In this document: positions 22,334-30,493 of the stretch, one piece after another
Position numbering within the stretch: the first letter of the stretch is position 1
Layout: each line of letters begins with the position of its first letter
Assembly (NCBI GenBank): GCA_018654255.1
Contig: JABILX010000009.1
Span: 123,124 to 187,123, forward strand
From: Candidatus Peregrinibacteria bacterium
GTDB lineage: Bacteria; Patescibacteriota; Gracilibacteria; UBA1369; LOWO2-01-FULL-3
Length of the DNA stretch: 64,000 bases
Reading direction: 5' to 3'
Notes under the pieces: generated by a model
The model's input: only the letters and a program-made list of their open reading frames with translations
Database searches by the model: none
What the model was told of the DNA's origin: nothing
Made by a program: the position numbers and the translations under genes

Positions 22334-23611
22334 ATGGATAAACGAAATGATGCTCCCGAGTTGCTTTTGCCGGCTGGGGATGCCGAAAAACTTGAATTTG
22401 CTCTGAAATATGGGGCTGATGCTGTCTATATGGGGACAGGGCCTTTCAGTATGAGGAGTAGATTTAATAATTTTACAGAAGAAAGTTTTCTAGAAGGAGC
22501 TCGCAAAGTGCGTGAATCTGGCAAAAAACTCTATGTAACAGTGAATATTCATGTGCGAAACAATAAAATCGATGCTTTCAAGAAGCATTTTGAGTTTCTT
22601 CGAGACAAAGTGAAGCCAGATGCGTTGATTATTGCAGATACAGGTCTAATTCAGCTCGCTCGAGAAGTTTACCCGGATGCTGTGCTGCATCTTTCGGTGC
22701 AGGCGAATGCTCTCAATTACAAAGCAGTTGAATTTTGGCGAGATCAGGGAGTGGCGAGGGTGATTTTGCCGAGAGAATTGATGTTGGATGAGATCGCAGA
22801 GATTCACGCGAAAGTTCCTGATATGGAGCTTGAAGCTTTTGTTCACGGGGCGATATGCGTTGCTTATAGTGGAAGATGTTTATTGTCGGCTTATATGACT
22901 GGGAGAGACGCTAATCAGGGGATTTGTGCGCATAGTTGTAGGTGGAAATATAAGGTTCGGAGTGGAAGTGATGAGTTTTTTCTCGAGGAGGAGAAGCGGC
23001 CTGGTGAGTTCATGCCTATTGAGGAGGATGAGCATGGGACTTATATTATGAATTCGCGTGATAATTGTCTGATTGAGTATTTGAACAAGCTACGCGAAGT
23101 GGGGATTTGTAGTTTCAAGATCGAAGGACGAAATAAGACGATTTATTACTTATCTGTTGTGGCGAAAGCTTATAGGAAAGCTATTGATGATATGATGGCT
23201 GGCCTGGAGTTTGATCCTGCTGGTCTTGATGAGTTGAATAGGATTGCAAATAGGGGATATATACCTGGTTTTATGAAGGGATTTCCTGGTTCTGGTAACG
23301 TGAAGTTGGACGCTCAATCTGAGGATCAAGTTTGTAAATTTATTGGAGTGATTCGCGAAGTTGGTTCAAAAGGTGATGATGATTTGTATCGAATTGAAGT
23401 TCGGAATAGAGTTGAAGTTGGGGATGAAATTGAAGTGGTAGTGCCTCCTGCCAAAGGGGCCGATGGTGAGAACGTGAAAGTGAAGATTGGTGAAATGATT
23501 AGTTTGAATGATGAAAAGGTTGATGCAGCTCATGGAGGAGATAAAGATGTTTATTTCAGATTGGAGAAAGGGTTGCCGGAAGGTGGGTTGCTTCGAATTT
23601 ATATGTCTTGA
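22334..23611 (+). CDS. Peptidase U32-family protein (TrhP/YegQ-like)
   Basis: From ATG at 22334 the protein has 425 residues. It has the N-terminal PELLLPAGDAEKLEFALKYGADAVYMG typical of U32 proteins and the signature EAFVHGAICVAYSGRCLLS followed by conserved Cys residues (GICAHSCRWKY), which in this family are linked to an iron-sulfur cluster. The best-known relatives (TrhP/YegQ, RlhA) act in prephenate-dependent hydroxylation of RNA. This fits the neighbourhood, since the prephenate pathway genes lie just beyond, but the link is inference. An upstream in-frame TTG (22295) is unlikely. The 3' end overlaps aroK by 13 bp on the other strand. Confidence 0.85.
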   Translation: MDKRNDAPELLLPAGDAEKLEFALKYGADAVYMGTGPFSMRSRFNNFTEESFLEGARKVRESGKKLYVTVNIHVRNNKIDAFKKHFEFLRDKVKPDALIIADTGLIQLAREVYPDAVLHLSVQANALNYKAVEFWRDQGVARVILPRELMLDEIAEIHAKVPDMELEAFVHGAICVAYSGRCLLSAYMTGRDANQGICAHSCRWKYKVRSGSDEFFLEEEKRPGEFMPIEEDEHGTYIMNSRDNCLIEYLNKLREVGICSFKIEGRNKTIYYLSVVAKAYRKAIDDMMAGLEFDPAGLDELNRIANRGYIPGFMKGFPGSGNVKLDAQSEDQVCKFIGVIREVGSKGDDDLYRIEVRNRVEVGDEIEVVVPPAKGADGENVKVKIGEMISLNDEKVDAAHGGDKDVYFRLEKGLPEGGLLRIYMS

Positions 23612-24117
23612 AGGCGTTCGAGGATTTCTTCTGGTTGGATTTCGTTGTTTACATCAATGATGAGGTCTGCGCTTTCGCGGTAGCGTTTTTCGCGTTTGTT
23701 CCATGTTTCTGAGAGTTCGGCTTTGAGGTCTTCTGGGTTTTTGATGTTGCGGCTTGTGAGAGCTGGGCGTTCTTTGCTGCCGTTAAGTATGCGTTCTGCA
23801 CAGTTTTCAGGTGCGCGGTAGAGGAAAACGATGCGGCCATTTTCTCGGAGGAGTTTTTCGTTGTCTGGGTTGATGATTAATCCGCCTCCTGTTGAGATGA
23901 TATGTTCGTCTAATGTTTTTATTTGTTCACAGATTTCGTTTTCTAGTTTTCGGAAGTGCGGCCAACCGTGTTTTTCTACAATTTGCAGGATAGTTGTGCC
24001 GGTTTTTTCTTCGATCAAAGTGTCGGTATCTACTAATTTCCATCCAAGAGCTTTGGCCAGGCGTTTGCCTTGATAACTTTTTCCGGATCCACGCATACCT
24101 GTTAATACGATGTTCAT
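23599..24117 (-). CDS. aroK: Shikimate kinase
   Basis: The 172-residue kinase phosphorylates shikimate with ATP. Walker A is GMRGSGKS (7-14), followed by the shikimate-binding DTDTLIEEKTG, HFRKLE, and GGGL. The lid has the conserved Arg in ERPAL. It is the last gene of the aro operon and starts inside the end of the MFS gene (4-bp overlap). Confidence 0.94.
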   Translation of the reverse strand: MNIVLTGMRGSGKSYQGKRLAKALGWKLVDTDTLIEEKTGTTILQIVEKHGWPHFRKLENEICEQIKTLDEHIISTGGGLIINPDNEKLLRENGRIVFLYRAPENCAERILNGSKERPALTSRNIKNPEDLKAELSETWNKREKRYRESADLIIDVNNEIQPEEILERLQDI

Positions 24118-25256
24118 CTTTTTACCAAAATTAATTTATTGAAAATAAGTGCGAGTACAAATCCTAGAGCTAAGATTCCTCCGGTTACGATGAGGGGGAC
24201 TTGGTATCCGAATTTTTCACCCATTGGACCGAACATCAGGCTTCCGATGGTAGCTCCAAGTATTGTTGTGAATGTGAATATTCCTGTGTTTCCGCCGAGT
24301 CGTTTTATGTCGAACATTTTTGTGATTCCGTATGCGAAGAATACGAACATTGCTGCGTCTCCAGCTTCATGAAATGCTCTGAATATGAATGAGTAAATTG
24401 GGTCTCTGTGAGTCATCAAAACGTGTCCGAGACTTGATAGGATTAAACCTGTAAATAGTAGGGATTTTACTTTTATGAATTTTAGGCTTTTCGAGAAAAT
24501 AATTGACCAAATTCCCATCAAAAATATTGCCAAGCCCATGTACAATCCTACTAATTTTTTTGATAATCCGAGGGTGTCTTCCAGGAAGAGTCCGTAGCTT
24601 GTTGCTTCTGCTCCGAAGTGGATTGCAAACAAAAAGACTATAAACATAAAGAAGAGGACTTTTGGGCGGAGCAGGTCGGCTTTGTAATTTAGGAAGTTAA
24701 AGTCTGCGGTGATGTTTGATTGGAGTGTGCGAGCTATTAAACTCAACACAATGAATCCACCTCCGATGCCTAGAATTAATTGTTCGAATGGAATGTTGAG
24801 ATCGAGAATAGATCCGCTCAAAATCATTCCAAGTCCTAGAGCGAAGTAGTTGAGACTCTGGTAGATTGCGATTTTGTGAGTTACATTTTTCTTTTCTGTT
24901 GATTTGTAAAAAAGGCTATCTGCTGATGTTGTGTATAGGTTTTGGCCGATTCCTCCTAGGATTGCGAAAAATAGGACACTTGGGAATGAGTGGAATTGGC
25001 TTATTCCTATGAATTGAGCTGCTAGGAGTAATATCGCTATTGTTATGAGATCTTTTGACTTGAATTTGTCGTTTATAAATCCAGATGGGAGGACTGTTGT
25101 AAGTCCTGTTATAGTTGCTAAACCGAAGATGATTCCAATTTCTGCTCCTGAGAATCCAATCGATTTGTAATAGATTGCCCAGAAGAAACTTACAGACATT
25201 ATGAGCATTTTTACTGCGCTGTTGAAAGCTGAGAGTTTCCAGATTGGCTTGTTCAT
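24114..25256 (-). CDS. MFS transporter inside the aro operon
   Basis: A 380-residue protein with about 12 hydrophobic membrane segments. It has MFS features such as the early FSGAEIGIIFGLATITGLTTVLPSG and an acidic/basic loop (NDKFKSKDLI) after TM2, a form of the family loop motif. The substrate cannot be told from sequence. It overlaps aroA and aroK by 4 bp on each side, so it is co-translated with shikimate pathway enzymes. A role in moving an aromatic compound or pathway intermediate is a reasonable inference. Confidence 0.85.
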   Translation of the reverse strand: MNKPIWKLSAFNSAVKMLIMSVSFFWAIYYKSIGFSGAEIGIIFGLATITGLTTVLPSGFINDKFKSKDLITIAILLLAAQFIGISQFHSFPSVLFFAILGGIGQNLYTTSADSLFYKSTEKKNVTHKIAIYQSLNYFALGLGMILSGSILDLNIPFEQLILGIGGGFIVLSLIARTLQSNITADFNFLNYKADLLRPKVLFFMFIVFLFAIHFGAEATSYGLFLEDTLGLSKKLVGLYMGLAIFLMGIWSIIFSKSLKFIKVKSLLFTGLILSSLGHVLMTHRDPIYSFIFRAFHEAGDAAMFVFFAYGITKMFDIKRLGGNTGIFTFTTILGATIGSLMFGPMGEKFGYQVPLIVTGGILALGFVLALIFNKLILVKR

Positions 25257-26467
25257 TTGTTGCGGTTAAGTTTGTTGAGATCTGACCAGAATTCAGGATA
25301 GCTTTTGCGGACGACTGCAGGATTTTCTATTCGAAGGTGTGGCAGGATTGTTTTTTTCAACACTCCGAATGCCATTGCAATTCTGTGGTCGTTGTAAGTT
25401 TTGATCTTTGTTTTTCGAATTCGAGTTGGTTTGATTTGAGTTGGGCCTGATATTTCAATGAAATCTTTTCCTGATTTTACTTTGGTTCCGAGTTTTTTCA
25501 ATTCAGTTTCTAGTGCTTGAATTCGATTTGATTCTTTGATTTTGAGATTGGCGATGTTTGTGATGCGAGTTTTTCCTTCTGCAAATGCTGCTAGGATTGC
25601 AAATGTCATTACTAGGTCTGGTGTTTTGTTCATATCCACAATTCCTAAGGCTTTTAGTGGTTTTGATGGGCCTTGGATTTGGATTGTTGAGTTTTTGTGT
25701 GTTACGTGGCATCCCATTTTTTTCAGATGTTTTTTGAATGCGAGATCTCCTTGGATCGAAGAAGTGGGGATGTTTTCTATGGTTACAGGTCGGTCTGGCT
25801 TCAAGGCTGCGTATGCTCCCAAGTATGAAGCTGAAGATGCGTCTCCTTCTATGAACAATGAGCCCGATTTTATGCGTTTGATTTTTTGATTTGGTTTTAC
25901 TCTTAGTCTCGAAAATGCGGAGTTTGTGTCCACTTTGATCCCGATTTTTTTCAGCAGGGCTATCGTCATTTCTATGTATGGAATTGAGCAAACTTCTCCT
26001 TGTAGTTCGATTGTTAATCCTTTTTTGAGCAGGGGAGAGATGAGTAGTAATGATGTGATGTATTGGCTACTAATGTCTCCTGGAAGTTGGACTTTTCCTC
26101 CTTTTGGGATTTTTGGTTGAATGTGAATTGGTGGGCATCCTGTTTTTGAGCAAGATATGTCTGCTCCCAATGTATTGAGTGCTTTGATGAGTGGTTTGAT
26201 TGGTCGCTCGTGCATTCTTTTGCTTCCTTTGATGATCACTTCTTTGTTTAGTGTTGTTGCGTAGCTGGTCAAGAATCTGACTGCTGTCCCAGCGTTGCCT
26301 AAATATAGTTTTGATGGGTCGGTTTTTCCTGAGCTAGATTTTTTCAATTTTTCAAGGCCTTCCTGCATGAAAAAAGAGTCTTCACATTTTGCAGGATTTT
26401 TTAATTTGAATGGTGTGAGTTGCCGAAGGATTAAGCTTCTATTTGTTATGCTTTTTGAGCCTTTCAT
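25253..26467 (-). CDS. aroA: EPSP synthase, short N-terminus
   Basis: The 404-residue enzyme joins shikimate 3-phosphate and PEP. It begins directly at MKGSKSITNR, the substrate-binding Lys-Ser motif, whereas usual AroA has about 20 residues (the first beta strand) before this. No start codon is available further upstream in frame within the open stretch I checked, and the ATG overlaps the aroB stop by 4 bp. Other motifs are intact: LGNAGTAVRFL (PEP site), DISSQYITSLL, DASSASYLGAYAAL, KESNRI and YNDHRIAMAF. The catalytic residues therefore appear present in a shortened fold. Confidence 0.93.
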   Translation of the reverse strand: MKGSKSITNRSLILRQLTPFKLKNPAKCEDSFFMQEGLEKLKKSSSGKTDPSKLYLGNAGTAVRFLTSYATTLNKEVIIKGSKRMHERPIKPLIKALNTLGADISCSKTGCPPIHIQPKIPKGGKVQLPGDISSQYITSLLLISPLLKKGLTIELQGEVCSIPYIEMTIALLKKIGIKVDTNSAFSRLRVKPNQKIKRIKSGSLFIEGDASSASYLGAYAALKPDRPVTIENIPTSSIQGDLAFKKHLKKMGCHVTHKNSTIQIQGPSKPLKALGIVDMNKTPDLVMTFAILAAFAEGKTRITNIANLKIKESNRIQALETELKKLGTKVKSGKDFIEISGPTQIKPTRIRKTKIKTYNDHRIAMAFGVLKKTILPHLRIENPAVVRKSYPEFWSDLNKLNRNK

Positions 26468-27465
26468 TTGATTGGTATTTTTTTTATTGTGACTTGGCCG
26501 ATTTTGGTTGGGAGGACTAGATTTACGTGATTTTGAGTTGTTTTTTTGTCGTGAATCAAGTTTTTCAATGTCGGTTTATGCATTGTGTATACAGGTAAAC
26601 CGGCTTTTTTGAGCAATTTTTTTATACAACTTGCGTCTTCTTGGTCCAAGAGCTTCATTTCGACTGCTTTTTGGTTGGCAAGTACCATTCCTAGCGATAC
26701 TGCGAAGCCGTGAAGTAATGTGTAGTCTGATCTTTTTTCTAGTACGTGTCCGAAGCTATGTCCGTAGTTCAAAATTCTGCGTAAGTCTTTTTCTTCGGGG
26801 TCTTTTTCTACGATCTCTGTTTTTATTTTCGTGCATGTGCGAATTACTTTTTCTAATTTTTCGAGATGGAATTTGAGTAGATCTTCGATGTTGTGATCGA
26901 TGTAGTTGAAAAGTTTTTTGTCTTGGATAACTCCATATTTGATTGCTTCGGCGAGGCCGTTTTTGAGGTGGCGGATTGGAAGTGTTTTCAGAAAGTATGG
27001 ATCGATGAGGACGGTTTCTGGCACGTGGAAGGTGCCGAATAGATTTTTACCGGCTTTGAGATTTACGCCTGTTTTTCCTCCGATTGAGCTATCTAGCATC
27101 GCCATGAGTGTGGTTGGGATCTGGATGATCGGAATTCCTCTCATGAAGGTTGATGCGACCAATCCTGCGATGTCTCCGACGACTCCACCACCCAACGCGA
27201 TTACACATGAAGCCCGGTCGAAAGATTTTTCGACCAGGCTATTTGATAATTTCTCTACGGTTCCTAAGTTTTTTGACTTCTCCCCGTGTGGGAATGAGAA
27301 AATCTCAGCTTTTAAACCATTCTTACGCAGATTCCAGACTAGTTTGTCTCCGTATAGTTTTTTGACTTTTGAATCTGTTATTACCGCGAAAGAATCGGAA
27401 ATTTTCAAAGATTTCATCTTTTTTGGTAATTGTGCGAATGATTTTGTTGAGATTGAGATTTTCAC
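26464..27465 (-). CDS. aroB: 3-dehydroquinate synthase
   Basis: The 333-residue NAD- and metal-dependent enzyme converts DAHP to 3-dehydroquinate. Seen are the NAD-binding ALGGGVVGDIAGLVAST, the PTTLMAMLDSSIGGKTGVN substrate loop, the metal ligands in the NGLAEAIKYG region, and LNYGHSFGHVLE. Start and stop overlap or abut aroF (12-bp gap) and aroA (4-bp overlap). Confidence 0.96.
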   Translation of the reverse strand: MKISISTKSFAQLPKKMKSLKISDSFAVITDSKVKKLYGDKLVWNLRKNGLKAEIFSFPHGEKSKNLGTVEKLSNSLVEKSFDRASCVIALGGGVVGDIAGLVASTFMRGIPIIQIPTTLMAMLDSSIGGKTGVNLKAGKNLFGTFHVPETVLIDPYFLKTLPIRHLKNGLAEAIKYGVIQDKKLFNYIDHNIEDLLKFHLEKLEKVIRTCTKIKTEIVEKDPEEKDLRRILNYGHSFGHVLEKRSDYTLLHGFAVSLGMVLANQKAVEMKLLDQEDASCIKKLLKKAGLPVYTMHKPTLKNLIHDKKTTQNHVNLVLPTKIGQVTIKKIPIK

Positions 27466-27477
27466 GGTGTGAAAGTG

Positions 27478-28494
27478 TTACGAAATTTTTCGGCCAACGG
27501 CTATTGCTATTGGTTTGATGTCTTCCAGTAATTCTGCGAATTGTTCTGGGACGAGTGATTGTCCTCCGTCGCTCAATGCTTCGGATGGGTTTGGGTGGAC
27601 TTCGATCATTAGTCCGTCTGCGCCTGCTGCGATTGCGGCTTTGCACATTGCTGGGATTAGTCGTTTTTTACCAACTCCGTGGCTTGGGTCGACGATGATT
27701 GGTAGGTGACTTAGCTCTTTGACGCGAGGAACTGTCGCGAGTGGCAGGGTGTTTCGGACGTATTGTTCGAAGGTTCGGATACCTCTTTCACAGAGAATTA
27801 CGTTTGGATTTCCTTCAGACAAGATGTATTCGGCTGCGAGGAGCAATTCTTCGACTGTTGCTGACATGCCGCGTTTCAGGAAGACTGGTTTTTTTGTGTG
27901 CCCAACTTCTTTTAGTAATGTGAAATTTTGCATGTTTCTAGCTCCGATTTGCAGGATGTCTGCGTGTTGGCAGATCAGGTCGACGTCACGTGGGTCTAGA
28001 ACTTCGGTACATGTTGCCATGCCGTGACGTTTGGCGACTCTTGCCATGATTTCCAGGCCTTCTTTGCCGAGACCTTGGAATGCGTATGGGCCGGTGCGCG
28101 GCTTGAAGGCGCCTCCGCGGAGTAGTTTTACTCCGAGTTTTGCTAGGGGTTCTGCTACAGCTTCCATTTGTTCTTCTGATTCGACTGAGCAAGGGCCCGC
28201 AAACATTGCTAGGTGATCACCGCCGATTTTAACGCCGTTGACTTCAATGACTGTTGATTCTGGTTGAGTTTCGCGGCTGACGAGTTTGTATGGCTGTGCA
28301 ACTCGCAGAACTCTTCGAACCCCTGGGAGGGCTTCCAGTCGACTGACGTTCAAGTCGCGTTCTTCGCCTATGACGGCGATGACTGTACGTTCGGTGCCGA
28401 CTAGGGGGACTGGTTGGAGTCCTTTTTCTTCGAGGTGTTTAATGATATGGGCAACTTTTCCTTGTTCTGCCCCTGTTTCCATTATGATAATCAT
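27478..28494 (-). CDS. aroF: DAHP synthase, type I-beta with N-terminal regulatory-like domain
   Basis: The 338-residue enzyme condenses PEP and erythrose 4-phosphate, the entry step to aromatics. A ferredoxin-like domain (1-70, [16 protein letters not shown]) precedes the TIM barrel with [46 protein letters not shown] and [10 protein letters not shown]. This is the KDO8PS-like I-beta subfamily; in the Thermotoga-type enzymes the N-terminal domain gives feedback inhibition by Tyr/Phe. It is the first gene of the aro operon and lies 130 bp after a leader-peptide attenuator, so both activity and transcription are likely to be controlled by Phe/Tyr. Confidence 0.95.
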   Translation of the reverse strand: MIIIMETGAEQGKVAHIIKHLEEKGLQPVPLVGTERTVIAVIGEERDLNVSRLEALPGVRRVLRVAQPYKLVSRETQPESTVIEVNGVKIGGDHLAMFAGPCSVESEEQMEAVAEPLAKLGVKLLRGGAFKPRTGPYAFQGLGKEGLEIMARVAKRHGMATCTEVLDPRDVDLICQHADILQIGARNMQNFTLLKEVGHTKKPVFLKRGMSATVEELLLAAEYILSEGNPNVILCERGIRTFEQYVRNTLPLATVPRVKELSHLPIIVDPSHGVGKKRLIPAMCKAAIAAGADGLMIEVHPNPSEALSDGGQSLVPEQFAELLEDIKPIAIAVGRKIS

Positions 28495-28624
28495 ATTTTT
28501 GCTTGTTAATTGCTTGGTGATTCTAGTTGTTTTGATAGGAGTAGTCTAGGGGTTTAAAGGATGTGTCGAATGATTTTTCGACTGTTTTGTTTTCTGTGTG
28601 TTTCATTTTTTTTGGGTTATGAAT

Positions 28625-28652
28625 AAAAAAATCATGCCTGGTGAGGCATGAA
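28625..28652 (-). terminator. Attenuator terminator of the aro operon
   Basis: On the minus strand: TCATGCCT (28651-28644), loop CACC, AGGCATGA (28639-28632), then seven T (28631-28625). It is a perfect 8-bp stem with a T-run, located between the leader peptide ORF and aroF. Confidence 0.88.
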
Positions 28653-28693
28653 TGAAACGTTTTAGTAAGTCTTTGCGTTGTTATTTCATGCCT
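28644..28693 (-). promoter_or_regulatory. Antiterminator pairing of the aro attenuator
   Basis: AGGCATGAA (28693-28685), which overlaps the last codons of the leader ORF, is perfectly complementary to TTCATGCCT (28652-28644), the 5' arm of the terminator. The two 8-9 bp structures cannot form together. A ribosome stalled upstream at Phe/Tyr codons leaves the first segment free and prevents termination; a ribosome at the leader stop codon covers it. Confidence 0.82.
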
Positions 28694-28779
28694 AGTAGAC
28701 GTAAAAAGTAAAAATAAAAATCAGCCATAAATTGGAATGGATTTCGGAGGGCCGCTACTTTTACTTTTGGTCTTTGCAT
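28681..28779 (-). CDS. Aromatic-rich leader peptide of the aro operon
   Basis: A 32-codon ORF (ATG at 28779, TAA at 28681) in the leader of aroF-aroB-aroA-MFS-aroK. Residues 15-25 contain five Phe and two Tyr, including the run F-Y-F-Y-F (codons 21-25). An internal ATG at 28728 would give a 15-residue peptide, M-A-D-F-Y-F-Y-F-L-R-L-L-G-M-K. The layout matches PheL-type leader peptides: an aromatic codon cluster, a stop codon and then a terminator. No SD is visible, which is common in this genome. It is too short for ordinary gene finding. Confidence 0.85.
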   Translation of the reverse strand: MQRPKVKVAALRNPFQFMADFYFYFLRLLGMK

Positions 28780-28803
28780 GGAATTTAAAGGAAAATTAAT
28801 GTG

Positions 28804-28832
28804 ATATAATCCTAATCAATTAACGCAATCAA
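28804..28832 (-). promoter_or_regulatory. Divergent promoter region shared by aro and tyrA operons
   Basis: On the plus strand TATAAT (28805-28810) lies 21 bp before the tyrA ATG. On the minus strand TTGATT (28832-28827), 17 bp and TTATAT (28809-28804) would start the aro leader near 28797. The two -10 elements use the same AT-rich bases, which suggests one bidirectional promoter. Confidence 0.5.
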
Positions 28833-29680
28833 TGCAAGAACGTTTCAAAAAAACTGTAGGAATAATAGGTGGAAAGGGTAAAACTGGTTCTCAGTTTGCC
28901 CGAATTTTTCGCAAACTTGGATTCAAAGTTATTGTTTCGGATTTGGGTACGCGGTTGAAGAATTCTGAGCTAATTGATCGGTCGGATATTGTGATTTTTA
29001 GTGTTCCTTTGCATTTGTCTGAGGAAATAATTTTGCGAGAGGCGTTGGGTTGTAAAAGGAAGGATCAGTTGGTTTTGGACGTGAGTTCTTTGAAGGAAAA
29101 ACAGGTTAAGGCTATGAATAAAGCTAATGGCAGTGTTGTTGGAATGCATCCGCTTTTTGGACCGAGCAAGAGGGGGTTTGATGAGTTGTCGATTGTTCTG
29201 TGTCCCGGTAGGTGTTCGCAAAAACGTCTTTCTGATTTGAAGAAGCTTTTTGAAGAAATTGGAATGAAGGTTTCTGTTATGACTCCAAAGGAACATGACA
29301 AATTTATGGCTGTTGTGCAGGTGATTCCTCATTTGAAGACGATTTTGGCTGGTGAGTTATTGAAGGAATTTGGAATCAATCCCAAAAGACCATACGAGAT
29401 TAGTACTCCGATTTATAAACTTGAACTTGATATTATTGGGCGAATTTTTTCACAAGATGCGAATTTGTATTCTGCTATAATTGCGAATAATCCATACAGT
29501 GAGCAATTGCTCAAAAAATTGACTCGTATTACTGAAACTTATTCGAGAGATGTTGCAAAAGGGAATTTGGAAAATTTGAATAAAAGATTTGATGGTGTTA
29601 AAAAGTTTCTGGGAAAGTTTTCGGATGAAGCTTTCTGTGATAGCGAAAAAATTATTAACGAAATGCAAAAATGGAAATAG
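28832..29680 (+). CDS. tyrA: Prephenate dehydrogenase
   Basis: The 282-residue NAD(P)-dependent enzyme converts prephenate to 4-hydroxyphenylpyruvate, the Tyr branch. The Rossmann start is VGIIGGKGKTGSQFARIF. The substrate region shows VVGMHPLFGPSKRG and VVQVIPHLKTI, where the His residues match catalytic and binding positions of TyrA. There is no chorismate mutase domain and no clear ACT domain. It overlaps pheA by 10 bp and begins the tyrA-pheA-ilvE-tatD operon, transcribed away from the aro operon. Confidence 0.92.
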   Translation: MQERFKKTVGIIGGKGKTGSQFARIFRKLGFKVIVSDLGTRLKNSELIDRSDIVIFSVPLHLSEEIILREALGCKRKDQLVLDVSSLKEKQVKAMNKANGSVVGMHPLFGPSKRGFDELSIVLCPGRCSQKRLSDLKKLFEEIGMKVSVMTPKEHDKFMAVVQVIPHLKTILAGELLKEFGINPKRPYEISTPIYKLELDIIGRIFSQDANLYSAIIANNPYSEQLLKKLTRITETYSRDVAKGNLENLNKRFDGVKKFLGKFSDEAFCDSEKIINEMQKWK

Positions 29681-30489
29681 TTACTCTTGGACCTAAAGGA
29701 ACCTATGCATCGAAAGTGGCTGATGAAATTTTTCCGGGAGAAAAATTGCAGTTCGAACCTACAATTTCTGAAGTTTTGGATCGGGCTGTAACTTTGAATG
29801 GGGCGAATGGAAATGTCATTGTTTTACCTCTGGAGAATAGTATTGAGGGGACTGTGAGGTTGAGTTGGGATGGGATTTTGGAAAAGGGTCTGAAGATTCA
29901 TGGGATTTACAAACTTCCTGTGCATCATGTGCTTGCGAGTAAGGCTTCGGACTTGAAGGCGATCAAAAAAATTGCGTCACATCCACAAGCGATTTCTCAA
30001 TGCAGGAAATTTCTCAAAAAGAATTTGCCTGGAGTTGAAATTGAATATGTTGGAAGTACGGCTGAGGCTGTTTCCAAAGCTCTCGGATCTGAGGAAGTGG
30101 CTGCAGTTGCTTCTCCTTTTGCGTGTGAGGATGCGGGTTTGTCGATTTTGGAGGAGGGGATTGAGGATGAGAAGGGAAATGTGACGATTTTTGGGGTGAT
30201 TTCAGCGCAAGATGTTGGTGAGGATTTTTGGCCTGGGCGTGAGAAAGATGAGATGCATATAATGGTAACTCCAAAGAAAAATATGCCTGGACTATTATTT
30301 AATATTTTGAGGCCGTTTCATGATGAAAAAGTTGATTTGACTCGTCTTGAATCGAGGCCAACAAGGAAGAAGATGGGGGAGTATAGGTTTTTGTTGAGTT
30401 TTAGGATTGGTGCTCATGAAAAAGTTTTAAAAGTTTTGGAGAAAAATTATAAAGTTGATATTTTGGGGGAGAGCATTTCTTTAAATTAA
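29671..30489 (+). CDS. pheA: Prephenate dehydratase with ACT domain
   Basis: The 272-residue enzyme makes phenylpyruvate. The catalytic half has VTLGPKGTYAS, PLENSIEGTV and the region ending in NVTIFGVI. The C-terminal ACT domain (about 195-270) carries LTRLESRPTRKKMGEYRF, with the ESRP motif that binds Phe in this family, so feedback inhibition by Phe is expected. No fused chorismate mutase is present. It overlaps tyrA and lies 4 bp from ilvE. Confidence 0.95.
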   Translation: MEIVTLGPKGTYASKVADEIFPGEKLQFEPTISEVLDRAVTLNGANGNVIVLPLENSIEGTVRLSWDGILEKGLKIHGIYKLPVHHVLASKASDLKAIKKIASHPQAISQCRKFLKKNLPGVEIEYVGSTAEAVSKALGSEEVAAVASPFACEDAGLSILEEGIEDEKGNVTIFGVISAQDVGEDFWPGREKDEMHIMVTPKKNMPGLLFNILRPFHDEKVDLTRLESRPTRKKMGEYRFLLSFRIGAHEKVLKVLEKNYKVDILGESISLN

Positions 30490-30493
30490 TCTG

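Noticed and set aside
28495..28831. T-box riboswitch upstream of aroF
   Set aside because: No T-box sequence or specifier architecture; leader peptide and simple stems explain the region.
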